Origin: Auanema rhodensis
Lineage: Eukaryota; Nematoda; Chromadorea; Rhabditida; Rhabditidae
Length of the DNA stretch: 64,000 bases
NCBI GenBank assembly: GCA_964057225.1
Contig: OZ059898.1
Location: 124,001-188,000, forward strand
Reading direction: 5' to 3'
Made by a program: the position numbers and the translations under genes. Positions 9,857-23,584 of this stretch are shown piece after piece (the first letter of the stretch is position 1; each line of letters opens with the position of its first letter). Under the pieces are notes generated by a model that saw nothing but the letters and a program-made list of their open reading frames with translations, had not been told where the DNA came from and did no database searches.

Positions 9857-12496
9857 AGTTCACGTAAAATTCAAAGTCATGGTTACCATGAACCAATATC
9901 AATAAAAATTTGTTTTTAGACTAATATGGACATGGGGAATCTAATTTTGAAAACCGCATCTCTTTATCTTTCACGTGAAGCGAGTTACATACCAAGTGCA
10001 CATCACGTGTACATTTAATTAGCATAAATTAAAGTTCACGTAAATTTCAAAGTCATGGTTACCATGAAGCAATATCAATAAAAATTTGTTTTTAGACTAA
10101 TATGGACATGGGGAATCTAATTTTGAAAACCGCATCTCTTTATCTTTCACGTGAAGCGAGTTACATACCAAGTGCACATCACGTGTACATTTAATTAGCA
10201 TTAATTAAAGTTCACGTAAATTTCAAAGTCATGGTTACCATGAACCAATATCAATAAAAATTTGTTTTTAGACTAATATGGACATGGGGAATCTAATTTT
10301 GAAAACCGCATCTCTTTATCTTTCACGTGAAGCGAGTTACATACCAAGTGCACATCACGTGTACATTTAATTAGCATAAATTAAAGTTCACGTAAAATTC
10401 AAAGTCATGGTTACCATGAACCAATATCAATAAAAATTTGTTTTTAGACTAATATGGACATGGGGAATCTAATTTTGAAAACCGCATCTCTTTATCTTTC
10501 ACGTGAAGCGAGTTACATACCAAGTGCACATCACGTGTACATTTAATTAGCATAAATTAAAGTTCACGTAAATTTCAAAGTCATGGTTACCATGAAGCAA
10601 TATCAATAAAAATTTGTTTTTAGACTAATATGGATATGGGGAATCTAATTTTGAAAACCGCATTTCTTTATCTTTCACGTGAAGCGAGTTACATACCAAG
10701 TGCACATCACGTGTACATTTAATTAGCATAAATTAAAGTTCACGTAAAATTCAAAGTCATGGTTACCATGAACCAATATCAATAAAAATTTGTTTTTAGA
10801 CTAATATGGACATGGGGAATCTAATTTTGAAAACCGCATCTCTTTATCTTTCACGTGAAGCGAGTTACATACCAAGTGCACATCACGTGTACATTTAATT
10901 AGCATAAATTAAAGTTCACGTAAATTTCAAAGTCATGGTTACCATGAAGCAATATCAATAAAAATTTGTTTTTAGACTAATATGGACATGGGGAATCTAA
11001 TTTTGAAAACCGCATCTCTTTATCTTTCACGTGAAGCGAGTTACATACCAAGTGCACATCACGTGTACATTTAATTAGCATTAATTAAAGTTCACGTAAA
11101 TTTCAAAGTCATGGTTACCATGAACCAATATCAATAAAAATTTGTTTTTAGACTAATATGGACATGGGGAATCTAATTTTGAAAACCGCATCTCTTTATC
11201 TTTCACGTGAAGCGAGTTACATACCAAGTGCACATCACGTGTACATTTAATTAGCATAAATTAAAGTTCACGTAAAATTCAAAGTCATGGTTACCATGAA
11301 CCAATATCAATAAAAATTTGTTTTTAGACTAATATGGACATGGGGAATCTAATTTTGAAAACCGCATCTCTTTATCTTTCACGTGAAGCGAGTTACATAC
11401 CAAGTGCACATCACGTGTACATTTAATTAGCATAAATTAAAGTTCACGTAAATTTCAAAGTCATGGTTACCATGAAGCAATATCAATAAAAATTTGTTTT
11501 TAGACTAATATGGATATGGGGAATCTAATTTTGAAAACCGCATTTCTTTATCTTTCACGTGAAGCGAGTTACATACCAAGTGCACATCACGTGTACATTT
11601 AATTAGCATAAATTAAAGTTCACGTAAAATTCAAAGTCATGGTTACCATGAACCAATATCAATAAAAATTTGTTTTTAGACTAATATGGACATGGGGAAT
11701 CTAATTTTGAAAACCGCATCTCTTTATCTTTCACGTGAAGCGAGTTACATACCAAGTGCACATCACGTGTACATTTAATTAGCATAAATTAAAGTTCACG
11801 TAAATTTCAAAGTCATGGTTACCATGAAGCAATATCAATAAAAATTTGTTTTTAGACTAATATGGACATGGGGAATCTAATTTTGAAAACCGCATCTCTT
11901 TATCTTTCACGTGAAGCGAGTTACATACCAAGTGCACATCACGTGTACATTTAATTAGCATTAATTAAAGTTCACGTAAATTTCAAAGTCATGGTTACCA
12001 TGAACCAATATCAATAAAAATTTGTTTTTAGACTAATATGGACATGGGGAATCTAATTTTGAAAACCGCATCTCTTTATCTTTCACGTGAAGCGAGTTAC
12101 ATACCAAGTGCACATCACGTGTACATTTAATTAGCATAAATTAAAGTTCACGTAAAATTCAAAGTCATGGTTACCATGAACCAATATCAATAAAAATTTG
12201 TTTTTAGACTAATATGGACATGGGGAATCTAATTTTGAAAACCGCATCTCTTTATCTTTCACGTGAAGCGAGTTACATACCAAGTGCACATCACGTGTAC
12301 ATTTAATTAGCATAAATTAAAGTTCACGTAAATTTCAAAGTCATGGTTACCATGAAGCAATATCAATAAAAATTTGTTTTTAGACTAATATGGATATGGG
12401 GAATCTAATTTTGAAAACCGCATTTCTTTATCTTTCACGTGAAGCGAGTTACATACCAAGTGCACATCACGTGTACATTTAATTAGCATAAATTAA
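9857..12496. repeat. Three copies of an 880-bp 5-mer HOR (m57-m71)
   Basis: Copies run 9857-10736, 10737-11616 and 11617-12496. The order is Y; Z with A170T; AAC/C104; Y; and a hybrid with AAG, C75T ('tggatatgg') and T104. The C75T marker falls at 10635, 11515 and 12395, exactly 880 apart. I saw no difference among the three copies. Confidence 0.88.
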
Positions 12497-14608
12497 AGTT
12501 CACGTAAAATTCAAAGTCATGGTTACCATGAACCAATATCAATAAAAATTTGTTTTTAGACTAATATGGACATGGGGAATCTAATTTTGAAAACCGCATC
12601 TCTTTATCTTTCACGTGAAGCGAGTTACATACCAAGTGCACATCACGTGTACATTTAATTAGCATAAATTAAAGTTCACGTAAATTTCAAAGTCATGGTT
12701 ACCATGAAGCAATATCAATAAAAATTTGTTTTTAGACTAATATGGACATGGGGAATCTAATTTTGAAAACCGCATCTCTTTATCTTTCACGTGAAGCGAG
12801 TTACATACCAAGTGCACATCACGTGTACATTTAATTAGCATAAATTAAAGTTCACGTAAATTTCAAAGTCATGGTTACCATGAACCAATATCAATAAAAA
12901 TTTGTTTTTAGACTAATATGGACATGGGGAATCTAATTTTGAAAACCGCATCTCTTTATCTTTCACGTGAAGCGAGTTACATACCAAGTGCACATCACGT
13001 GTACATTTAATTAGCATAAATTAAAGTTCACGTAAATTTCAAAGTCATGGTTACCATGAACCAATATCAATAAAAATTTGTTTTTAGACTAATATGGACA
13101 TGGGGAATCTAATTTTGAAAACCGCATCTCTTTATCTTTCACGTGAAGCGAGTTACATACCAAGTGCACATCACGTGTACATTTAATTAGCATAAATTAA
13201 AGTTCACGTAAAATTCAAAGTCATGGTTACCATGAACCAATATCAATAAAAATTTGTTTTTAGACTAATATGGACATGGGGAATCTAATTTTGAAAACCG
13301 CATCTCTTTATCTTTCACGTGAAGCGAGTTACATACCAAGTGCACATCACGTGTACATTTAATTAGCATAAATTAAAGTTCACGTAAATTTCAAAGTCAT
13401 GGTTACCATGAAGCAATATCAATAAAAATTTGTTTTTAGACTAATATGGATATGGGGAATCTAATTTTGAAAACCGCATTTCTTTATCTTTCACGTGAAG
13501 CGAGTTACATACCAAGTGCACATCACGTGTACATTTAATTAGCATAAATTAAAGTTCACGTAAAATTCAAAGTCATGGTTACCATGAACCAATATCAATA
13601 AAAATTTGTTTTTAGACTAATATGGACATGGGGAATCTAATTTTGAAAACCGCATCTCTTTATCTTTCACGTGAAGCGAGTTACATACCAAGTGCACATC
13701 ACGTGTACATTTAATTAGCATAAATTAAAGTTCACGTAAATTTCAAAGTCATGGTTACCATGAAGCAATATCAATAAAAATTTGTTTTTAGACTAATATG
13801 GACATGGGGAATCTAATTTTGAAAACCGCATCTCTTTATCTTTCACGTGAAGCGAGTTACATACCAAGTGCACATCACGTGTACATTTAATTAGCATAAA
13901 TTAAAGTTCACGTAAATTTCAAAGTCATGGTTACCATGAACCAATATCAATAAAAATTTGTTTTTAGACTAATATGGACATGGGGAATCTAATTTTGAAA
14001 ACCGCATTTCTTTATCTTTCACGTGAAGCGAGTTACATACCAAGTGCACATCACGTGTACATTTAATTAGCATAAATTAAAGTTCACGTAAAATTCAAAG
14101 TCATGGTTACCATGAACCAATATCAATAAAAATTTGTTTTTAGACTAATATGGACATGGGGAATCTAATTTTGAAAACCGCATCTCTTTATCTTTCACGT
14201 GAAGCGAGTTACATACCAAGTGCACATCACGTGTACATTTAATTAGCATAAATTAAAGTTCACGTAAAATTCAAAGTCATGGTTACCATGAACCAATATC
14301 AATAAAAATTTGTTTTTAGACTAATATGGACATGGGGAATCTAATTTTGAAAACCGCATCTCTTTATCTTTCACGTGAAGCGAGTTACATACCAAGTGCA
14401 CATCACGTGTACATTTAATTAGCATAAATTAAAGTTCACGTAAATTTCAAAGTCATGGTTACCATGAAGCAATATCAATAAAAATTTGTTTTTAGACTAA
14501 TATGGATATGGGGAATCTAATTTTGAAAACCGCATTACTTTATCTTTCACGTGAAGCGAGTTACATACCAAGTGCACATCACGTGTACATTTAATTAGCA
14601 TAAATTAA
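12497..14608. repeat. Two 6-mer derivatives (1056 bp each) of the 5-mer HOR, m72-m83
   Basis: The C75T monomer now recurs after six monomers (13451 and 14507). In 12497-13552 the order is Y, Z, AAC, AAC, Y, hybrid. In 13553-14608 it is Y, Z, X, Y, Y, hybrid, with the last carrying a private 'cattacttt'. Each copy has gained one monomer by a different duplication, and the A170T marker of Z is lost in both. Confidence 0.85.
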
Positions 14609-17600
14609 AGTTCACGTAAAATTCAAAGTCATGGTTACCATGAACCAATATCAATAAAAATTTGTTTTTAGACTAATATGGACATGGGGAATCTAATTTT
14701 GAAAACCGCATCTCTTTATCTTTCACGTGAAGCGAGTTACATACCAAGTGCACATCACGTGTACATTTAATTAGCATAAATTAAAGTTCACGTAAATTTC
14801 AAAGTCATGGTTACCATGAAGCAATATCAATAAAAATTTGTTTTTAGACTAATATGGACATGGGGAATCTAATTTTGAAAACCGCATCTCTTTATCTTTC
14901 ACGTGAAGCGAGTTACATACCAAGTGCACATCACGTGTACATTTAATTAGCATAAATTAAAGTTCACGTAAATTTCAAAGTCATGGTTACCATGAACCAA
15001 TATCAATAAAAATTTGTTTTTAGACTAATATGGACATGGGGAATCTAATTTTGAAAACCGCATTTCTTTATCTTTCACGTGAAGCGAGTTACATACCAAG
15101 TGCACATCACGTGTACATTTAATTAGCATAAATTAAAGTTCACGTAAAATTCAAAGTCATGGTTACCATGAACCAATATCAATAAAAATTTGTTTTTAGA
15201 CTAATATGGACATGGGGAATCTAATTTTGAAAACCGCATCTCTTTATCTTTCACGTGAAGCGAGTTACATACCAAGTGCACATCACGTGTACATTTAATT
15301 AGCATAAATTAAAGTTCACGTAAATTTCAAAGTCATGGTTACCATGAAGCAATATCAATAAAAATTTGTTTTTAGACTAATATGGACATGGGGAATCTAA
15401 TTTTGAAAATCGCATCTCTTTATCTTTCACGTGAAGCGAGTTACATACCAAGTGCACATCACGTGTACATTTAATTAGCATTAATTAAAGTTCACGTAAA
15501 TTTCAAAGTCATGGTTACCATGAACCAATATCAATAAAAATTTGTTTTTAGACTAATATGGACATGGGGAATCTAATTTTGAAAACCGCATCTCTTTATC
15601 TTTCACGTGAAGCGAGTTACATACCAAGTGCACATCACGTGTACATTTAATTAGCATAAATTAAAGTTCACGTAAAATTCAAAGTCATGGTTACCATGAA
15701 CCAATATCAATAAAAATTTGTTTTTAGACTAATATGGACATGGGGAATCTAATTTTGAAAACCGCATCTCTTTATCTTTCACGTGAAGCGAGTTACATAC
15801 CAAGTGCACATCACGTGTACATTTAATTAGCATAAATTAAAGTTCACGTAAATTTCAAAGTCATGGTTACCATGAAGCAATATCAATAAAAATTTGTTTT
15901 TAGACTAATATGGACATGGGGAATCTAATTTTGAAAACCGCATCTCTTTATCTTTCACGTGAAGCGAGTTACATACCAAGTGCACATCACGTGTACATTT
16001 AATTAGCATAAATTAAAGTTCACGTAAATTTCAAAGTCATGGTTACCATGAACCAATATCAATAAAAATTTGTTTTTAGACTAATATGGACATGGGGAAT
16101 CTAATTTTGAAAACCGCATCTCTTTATCTTTCACGTGAAGCGAGTTACATACCAAGTGCACATCACGTGTACATTTAATTAGCATTAATTAAAGTTCACG
16201 TAAATTTCAAAGTCATGGTTACCATGAAGCAATATCAATAAAAATTTGTTTTTAGACTAATATGGACATGGGGAATCTAATTTTGAAAACCGCATCTCTT
16301 TATCTTTCACGTGAAGCGAGTTACATACCAAGTGCACATCACGTGTACATTTAATTAGCATTAATTAAAGTTCACGTAAATTTCAAAGTCATGGTTACCA
16401 TGAACCAATATCAATAAAAATTTGTTTTTAGACTAATATGGACATGGGGAATCTAATTTTGAAAACCGCATCTCTTTATCTTTCACGTGAAGCGAGTTAC
16501 ATACCAAGTGCACATCACGTGTACATTTAATTAGCATAAATTAAAGTTCACGTAAATTTCAAAGTCATGGTTACCATGAAGCAATATCAATAAAAATTTG
16601 TTTTTAGACTAATATGGACATGGGGAATCTAATTTTGAAAACCGCATCTCTTTATCTTTCACGTGAAGCGAGTTACATACCAAGTGCACATCACGTGTAC
16701 ATTTAATTAGCATAAATTAAAGTTCACGTAAATTTCAAAGTCATGGTTACCATGAAGCAATATCAATAAAAATTTGTTTTTAGACTAATATGGACATGGG
16801 GAATCTAATTTTGAAAACCGCATCTCTTTATCTTTCACGTGAAGCGAGTTACATACCAAGTGCACATCACGTGTACATTTAATTAGCATAAATTAAAGTT
16901 CACGTAAATTTCAAAGTCATGGTTACCATGAACCAATATCAATAAAAATTTGTTTTTAGACTAATATGGACATGGGGAATCTAATTTTGAAAACCGCATC
17001 TCTTTATCTTTCACGTGAAGCGAGTTACATACCAAGTGCACATCACGTGTACATTTAATTAGCATAAATTAAAGTTCACGTAAATTTCAAAGTCATGGTT
17101 ACCATGAACCAATATCAATAAAAATTTGTTTTTAGACTAATATGGACATGGGGAATCTAATTTTGAAAACCGCATTTCTTTATCTTTCACGTGAAGCGAG
17201 TTACATACCAAGTGCACATCACGTGTACATTTAATTAGCATAAATTAAAGTTCACGTAAAATTCAAAGTCATGGTTACCATGAACCAATATCAATAAAAA
17301 TTTGTTTTTAGACTAATATGGACATGGGGAATCTAATTTTGAAAACCGCATCTCTTTATCTTTCACGTGAAGCGAGTTACATACCAAGTGCACATCACGT
17401 GTACATTTAATTAGCATAAATTAAAGTTCACGTAAATTTCAAAGTCATGGTTACCATGAAGCAATATCAATAAAAATTTGTTTTTAGACTAATATGGACA
17501 TGGGGAATCTAATTTTGAAAACCGCATCTCTTTATCTTTCACGTGAAGCGAGTTACATACCAAGTGCACATCACGTGTACATTTGATTAGCATAAATTAA
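14609..17600. repeat. Trimer-derived mixed block, m84-m100
   Basis: Y-Z-X and Y-Z-AAC order continues, with A170T in m88, m92 and m93. m92 (16017) is unusual in pairing AAC with A170T, which elsewhere goes with AAG, so it is a likely hybrid. Other private changes are C98T in m88 ('gaaaatcgc') and A161G in m100 ('tttgattag'). Nothing other than satellite is present. Confidence 0.75.
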
Positions 17601-18656
17601 AGTTCACGTAAAATTCAAAGTCATGGTTACCATGAACCAATATCAATAAAAATTTGTTTTTAGACTAATATGGACATGGGGAATCTAATTTTGAAAACCG
17701 CATCTCTTTATCTTTCACGTGAAGCGAGTTACATACCAAGTGCACATCACGTGTACATTTAATTAGCATAAATTAAAGTTCACGTAAATTTCAAAGTCAT
17801 GGTTACCATGAAGCAATATCAATAAAAATTTGTTTTTAGACTAATATGGACATGGGGAATCTAATTTTGAAAACCGCATCTCTTTATCTTTCACGTGAAG
17901 CGAGTTACATACCAAGTGCACATCACGTGTACATTTAATTAGCATTAATTAAAGTTCACGTAAATTTCAAAGTCATGGTTACCATGAACCAATATCAATA
18001 AAAACTTGTTTTTAGACTAATATGGACATGGGGAATTTATTTTTGAAAACCGCATCTCTTTATCTTTCACGTGAAGCGAGTTACATACCAAGTGCACATC
18101 ACGTGTACATTTAATTAGCATAAATTAAAGTTCACGTAAATTTCAAAGTCATGGTTACCATGCACCAATATCAATAAAAATTTGTTTTTAGACTAATATG
18201 GACATGGGGAATCTAATTTTGAAAACCGCATCTCTTTATCTTTCACGTGAAGCGAGTTACATACCAAGTGCACATCACGTGTACATTTAATTAGCATAAA
18301 TTAAAGTTCACGTAAATTTCAAAGTCATGGTTACCATGAACCAATATCAATAAAAATTTGTTTTTAGACTAATATGGACATGGGGAATCTAATTTTGAAA
18401 ACCGCATCTCTTTATCTTTCACGTGAAGCGAGTTACATACCAAGTGCACATCACGTGTACATTTAATTAGCATAAATTAAAGTTCACGTAAATTTCAAAG
18501 TCATGGTTACCATGCACCAATATCAATAAAAATTTGTTTTTAGACTAATATGGACATGGGGAATCTAATTTTGAAAACCGCATCTCTTTATCTTTCACGT
18601 GAAGCGAGTTACATACCAAGTGCACATCACGTGTACATTTAATTAGCATAAATTAA
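17601..18656. repeat. Y-Z then CAC/AAC alternation, m101-m106
   Basis: The order is Y, Z (A170T), AAC (with T53C and a changed 'gaatttattt' stretch), CAC, AAC, CAC. The order matches m5-m8 at the left end, supporting a long-range paralogy. It leads directly into the 10-mer duplication. Confidence 0.75.
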
Positions 18657-20416
18657 AGTTCACGTAAATTTCAAAGTCATGGTTACCATGAACCAATATC
18701 AATAAAAATTTGTTTTTAGACTAATATGGACATGGGGAATCTAATTTTGAAAACCGCATCTATTCATCTTTCACGTGAAGCGAGTTACATACCAAGTGCA
18801 CATCACGTGTACATTTAATTAGCATAAATTAAAGTTCACGTAAATTTCAAAGTCATGGTTACCATGCACCAATATCAATAAAAATTTGTTTTTAGACTAA
18901 TATGGACATGGGGAATCTAATTTTGAAAACCGCATCTCTTTATCTTTCATGTGAAGCGAGTTACATACCAAGTGCACATCACGTGTACATTTAATTAGCA
19001 TAAATTAAAGTTCACGTAAAATTCAAAGTCATGGTTACCATGAACCAATATCAATAAAAATTTGTTTTTAGACTAATATGGACATGGGGAATCTAATTTT
19101 GAAAACCGCATCTCTTTATCTTTCACGTGAAGCGAGTTACATACCAAGTGCACATCACGTGTACATTTAATTAGCATAAATTAAAGTTCACGTAAATTTC
19201 AAAGTCATGGTTACCATGAACCAATATCAATAAAAATTTGTTTTTAGACTAATATGGACATGGGGAATCTATTTTTGAAAACCGCATCTCTTTATCTTTC
19301 ACGTGAAGCGAGTTACATACCAAGTGCACATCACGTGTACATTTAATTAGCATAAATTAAAGTTCACGTAAATTTCAAAGTCATGGTTACCATGAACCAA
19401 TATCAATAAAAATTTGTTTTTAGACTAATATGGACATGGGGAATCTAATTTTGAAAACCGCATTTCTTTATCTTTCACGTGAAGCGAGTTACATACCAAG
19501 TGCACATCACGTGTACATTTAATTAGCATAAATTAAAGTTCACGTAAAATTCAAAGTCATGGTTACCATGAACCAATATCAATAAAAATTTGTTTTTAGA
19601 CTAATATGGACATGGGGAATCTAATTTTGAAAACCGCATCTCTTTATCTTTCACGTGAAGCGAGCTACATACCAAGTGCACATCACGTGTACATTTAATT
19701 AGCATAAATTAAAGTTCACGTAAATTTCAAAGTCATGGTTACCATGAAGCAATATCAATAAAAATTTGTTTTTAGACTAATATGGACATGGGGAATCTAA
19801 TTTTGAAAACCGCATCTCTTTATCTTTCACGTGAAGCGAGTTACATACCAAGTGCACATCACGTGTACATTTAATTAGCATAAATTAAAGTTCACGTAAA
19901 TTTCAAAGTCATGGTTACCATGAACCAATATCAATAAAAATTAGTTTTTAGACTAATATGGACATGGGGAATCTAATTTTGAAAACCGCCTTTCTTTATC
20001 TTTCACGTGAAGCGAGTTACATACCAAGTGCACATCACGTGTACATTTAATTAGCATAAATTAAAGTTCACGTAAAATTCAAAGTCATGGTTACCATGAA
20101 CCAATATCAATAAAAATTTGTTTTTAGACTAATATGGACATGGGGAATCTAATTTTGAAAACCGCATCTCTTTATCTTTCACGTGAAGCGAGTTACATAC
20201 CAAGTGCACATCACGTGTACATTTAATTAGCATAAATTAAAGTTCACGTAAATTTCAAAGTCATGGTTACCATGAAGCAATATCAATAAAAATTTGTTTT
20301 TAGACTAATATGGACATGGGGAATCTAATTTTGAAAACCGCATCTCTTTATCTTTCACGTGAAGCGAGTTACATACCAAGTGCACATCACGTGTACATTT
20401 AATTAGCATAAATTAA
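18657..20416. repeat. 10-mer HOR copy 1 (1760 bp), m107-m116
   Basis: Ordered markers are: AAC with C106A and T109C ('tctattcatc', 18761); CAC with C118T; Y; AAC with A87T/A88T-type change ('ctatttttg'); X; Y with T129C; Z; AAC with T55A, A102C ('cgcctttc') and T104; Y; Z. All of these recur 1760 bp later. Confidence 0.9.
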
Positions 20417-22176
20417 AGTTCACGTAAATTTCAAAGTCATGGTTACCATGAACCAATATCAATAAAAATTTGTTTTTAGACTAATATGGACATGGGGAAT
20501 CTAATTTTGAAAACCGCATCTATTCATCTTTCACGTGAAGCGAGTTACATACCAAGTGCACATCACGTGTACATTTAATTAGCATAAATTAAAGTTCACG
20601 TAAATTTCAAAGTCATGGTTACCATGCACCAATATCAATAAAAATTTGTTTTTAGACTAATATGGACATGGGGAATCTAATTTTGAAAACCGCATCTCTT
20701 TATCTTTCATGTGAAGCGAGTTACATACCAAGTGCACATCACGTGTACATTTAATTAGCATAAATTAAAGTTCACGTAAAATTCAAAGTCATGGTTACCA
20801 TGAACCAATATCAATAAAAATTTGTTTTTAGACTAATATGGACATGGGGAATCTAATTTTGAAAACCGCATCTCTTTATCTTTCACGTGAAGCGAGTTAC
20901 ATACCAAGTGCACATCACGTGTACATTTAATTAGCATAAATTAAAGTTCACGTAAATTTCAAAGTCATGGTTACCATGAACCAATATCAATAAAAATTTG
21001 TTTTTAGACTAATATGGACATGGGGAATCTATTTTTGAAAACCGCATCTCTTTATCTTTCACGTGAAGCGAGTTACATACCAAGTGCACATCACGTGTAC
21101 ATTTAATTAGCATAAATTAAAGTTCACGTAAATTTCAAAGTCATGGTTACCATGAACCAATATCAATAAAAATTTGTTTTTAGACTAATATGGACATGGG
21201 GAATCTAATTTTGAAAACCGCATTTCTTTATCTTTCACGTGAAGCGAGTTACATACCAAGTGCACATCACGTGTACATTTAATTAGCATAAATTAAAGTT
21301 CACGTAAAATTCAAAGTCATGGTTACCATGAACCAATATCAATAAAAATTTGTTTTTAGACTAATATGGACATGGGGAATCTAATTTTGAAAACCGCATC
21401 TCTTTATCTTTCACGTGAAGCGAGCTACATACCAAGTGCACATCACGTGTACATTTAATTAGCATAAATTAAAGTTCACGTAAATTTCAAAGTCATGGTT
21501 ACCATGAAGCAATATCAATAAAAATTTGTTTTTAGACTAATATGGACATGGGGAATCTAATTTTGAAAACCGCATCTCTTTATCTTTCACGTGAAGCGAG
21601 TTACATACCAAGTGCACATCACGTGTACATTTAATTAGCATAAATTAAAGTTCACGTAAATTTCAAAGTCATGGTTACCATGAACCAATATCAATAAAAA
21701 TTAGTTTTTAGACTAATATGGACATGGGGAATCTAATTTTGAAAACCGCCTTTCTTTATCTTTCACGTGAAGCGAGTTACATACCAAGTGCACATCACGT
21801 GTACATTTAATTAGCATAAATTAAAGTTCACGTAAAATTCAAAGTCATGGTTACCATGAACCAATATCAATAAAAATTTGTTTTTAGACTAATATGGACA
21901 TGGGGAATCTAATTTTGAAAACCGCATCTCTTTATCTTTCACGTGAAGCGAGTTACATACCAAGTGCACATCACGTGTACATTTAATTAGCATAAATTAA
22001 AGTTCACGTAAATTTCAAAGTCATGGTTACCATGAAGCAATATCAATAAAAATTTGTTTTTAGACTAATATGGACATGGGGAATCTAATTTTGAAAACCG
22101 CATCTCTTTATCTTTCACGTGAAGCGAGTTACATACCAAGTGCACATCACGTGTACATTTAATTAGCATTAATTAA
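20417..22176. repeat. 10-mer HOR copy 2 (1760 bp), m117-m126
   Basis: Direct tandem duplicate of m107-m116. The marker 'tattcatctt' recurs at 20521 (18761 + 1760), T129C at 21425 and 'cgcctttc' near 21747. The one difference I noticed is A170T in the last monomer (m126), which has A170 in m116, so the edge monomer comes from another lineage. Confidence 0.9.
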
Positions 22177-23584
22177 AGTTCACGTAAATTTCAAAGTCAT
22201 GGTTACCATGAACCAATATCAATAAAAATTTGTTTTTAGACTAATATGGACATGGGGAATCTAATTTTGAAAACCGCATCTCATTATCTTTCACGTGAAG
22301 CGAATTACATACCAAGTGCACATCACGTGTACATTTAATTAGCATAAATTAAAGTTCACGTAAATTTCAAAGTCATGGTTACCATGCACCAATATCAATA
22401 AAAATTTGTTTTTAGACTAATATGGACATGGGGAATCTAATTTTGAAAACCGCATCTCTTTATCTTTCACGTGAAGCGAGTTACATACCAAGTGCACATC
22501 ACGTGTACATTTAATTAGCATAAATTAAAGTTCACGTAAATTTCAAAGTCATGGTTACCATGAACCAATATCAATAAAAATTTGTTTTTAGACTAATATG
22601 GACATGGGGAATCTAATTTTGAAAACCGCATTTCTTTATCTTTCACGTGAAGCGAGTTACATACCAAGTGCACATCACGTGTACATTTAATTAGCATAAA
22701 TTAAAGTTCACGTAAAATTCAAAGTCATGGTTACCATGAACCAATATCAATAAAAATTTAATTTTAGACTAAAATGGACATGGGGAATCTAATTTTGAAA
22801 ACCGCATCTCTTTATCTTTCACGTGAAGCGAGTTACATACCAAGTGCACATCACGTGTACATTTAATTAGCATAAATTAAAGTTCACGTAAATTTCAAAG
22901 TCATGGTTACCATGAACCAATATCAATAAAAATTAGTTTTTAGACTAATATGGACATGGGGAATCTAATTTTGAAAACCGCATTTCTTTATCTTTCACGT
23001 GAAGCGAGTTACATACCAAGTGCACATCACGTGTACATTTAATTAGCATAAATTAAAGTTCACGTAAATTTCAAAGTCATGGTTACCATGAACCAATATC
23101 AATAAAAATTTGTTTTTAGACTAATATGGACATGGGGAATCTAATTTTGAAAACCGCATTTCTTTATCTTTCAAGTGAAGCGAGTTACATACCAAGTGCA
23201 CATCACGTGTACATTTAATTAGCATAAATTAAAGTTCACGTAAATTTCAAAGTCATGGTTACCATGAACCAATATCAATAAAAATTAGTTTTTAGACTAA
23301 TATGGACATGGGGAATCTAATTTTGAAAACCGCCTTTCTTTATCTTTCACGTGAAGCGAGTTACATACCAAGTGCACATCACGTGTACATTTAATTAGCA
23401 TAAATTAAAGTTCACGTAAAATTCAAAGTCATGGTTACCATGAAGCAATATCAATAAAAATTAGTTTTTAGACTAATATGGACATGGGGAATCTAATTTT
23501 GAAAACCGCATCTCTTTATCTTTCACGTGAAGCGAGTTACATACCAAGTGCACATCACGTGTACATTTAATTAGCATTAATTAA
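22177..23584. repeat. 8-mer HOR copy 1 (1408 bp), m127-m134
   Basis: The order is: AAC with 'tctcattatc' and G128A; CAC; X; Y with GT56-57AA ('tttaatttt'); AAC with T55A and T104; X with C118A ('ttcaagtg'); AAC with T55A, A102C and T104; and A13/AAG with T55A and A170T. This copy alone has T69A ('actaaaatgg') in its fourth monomer. Confidence 0.9.
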
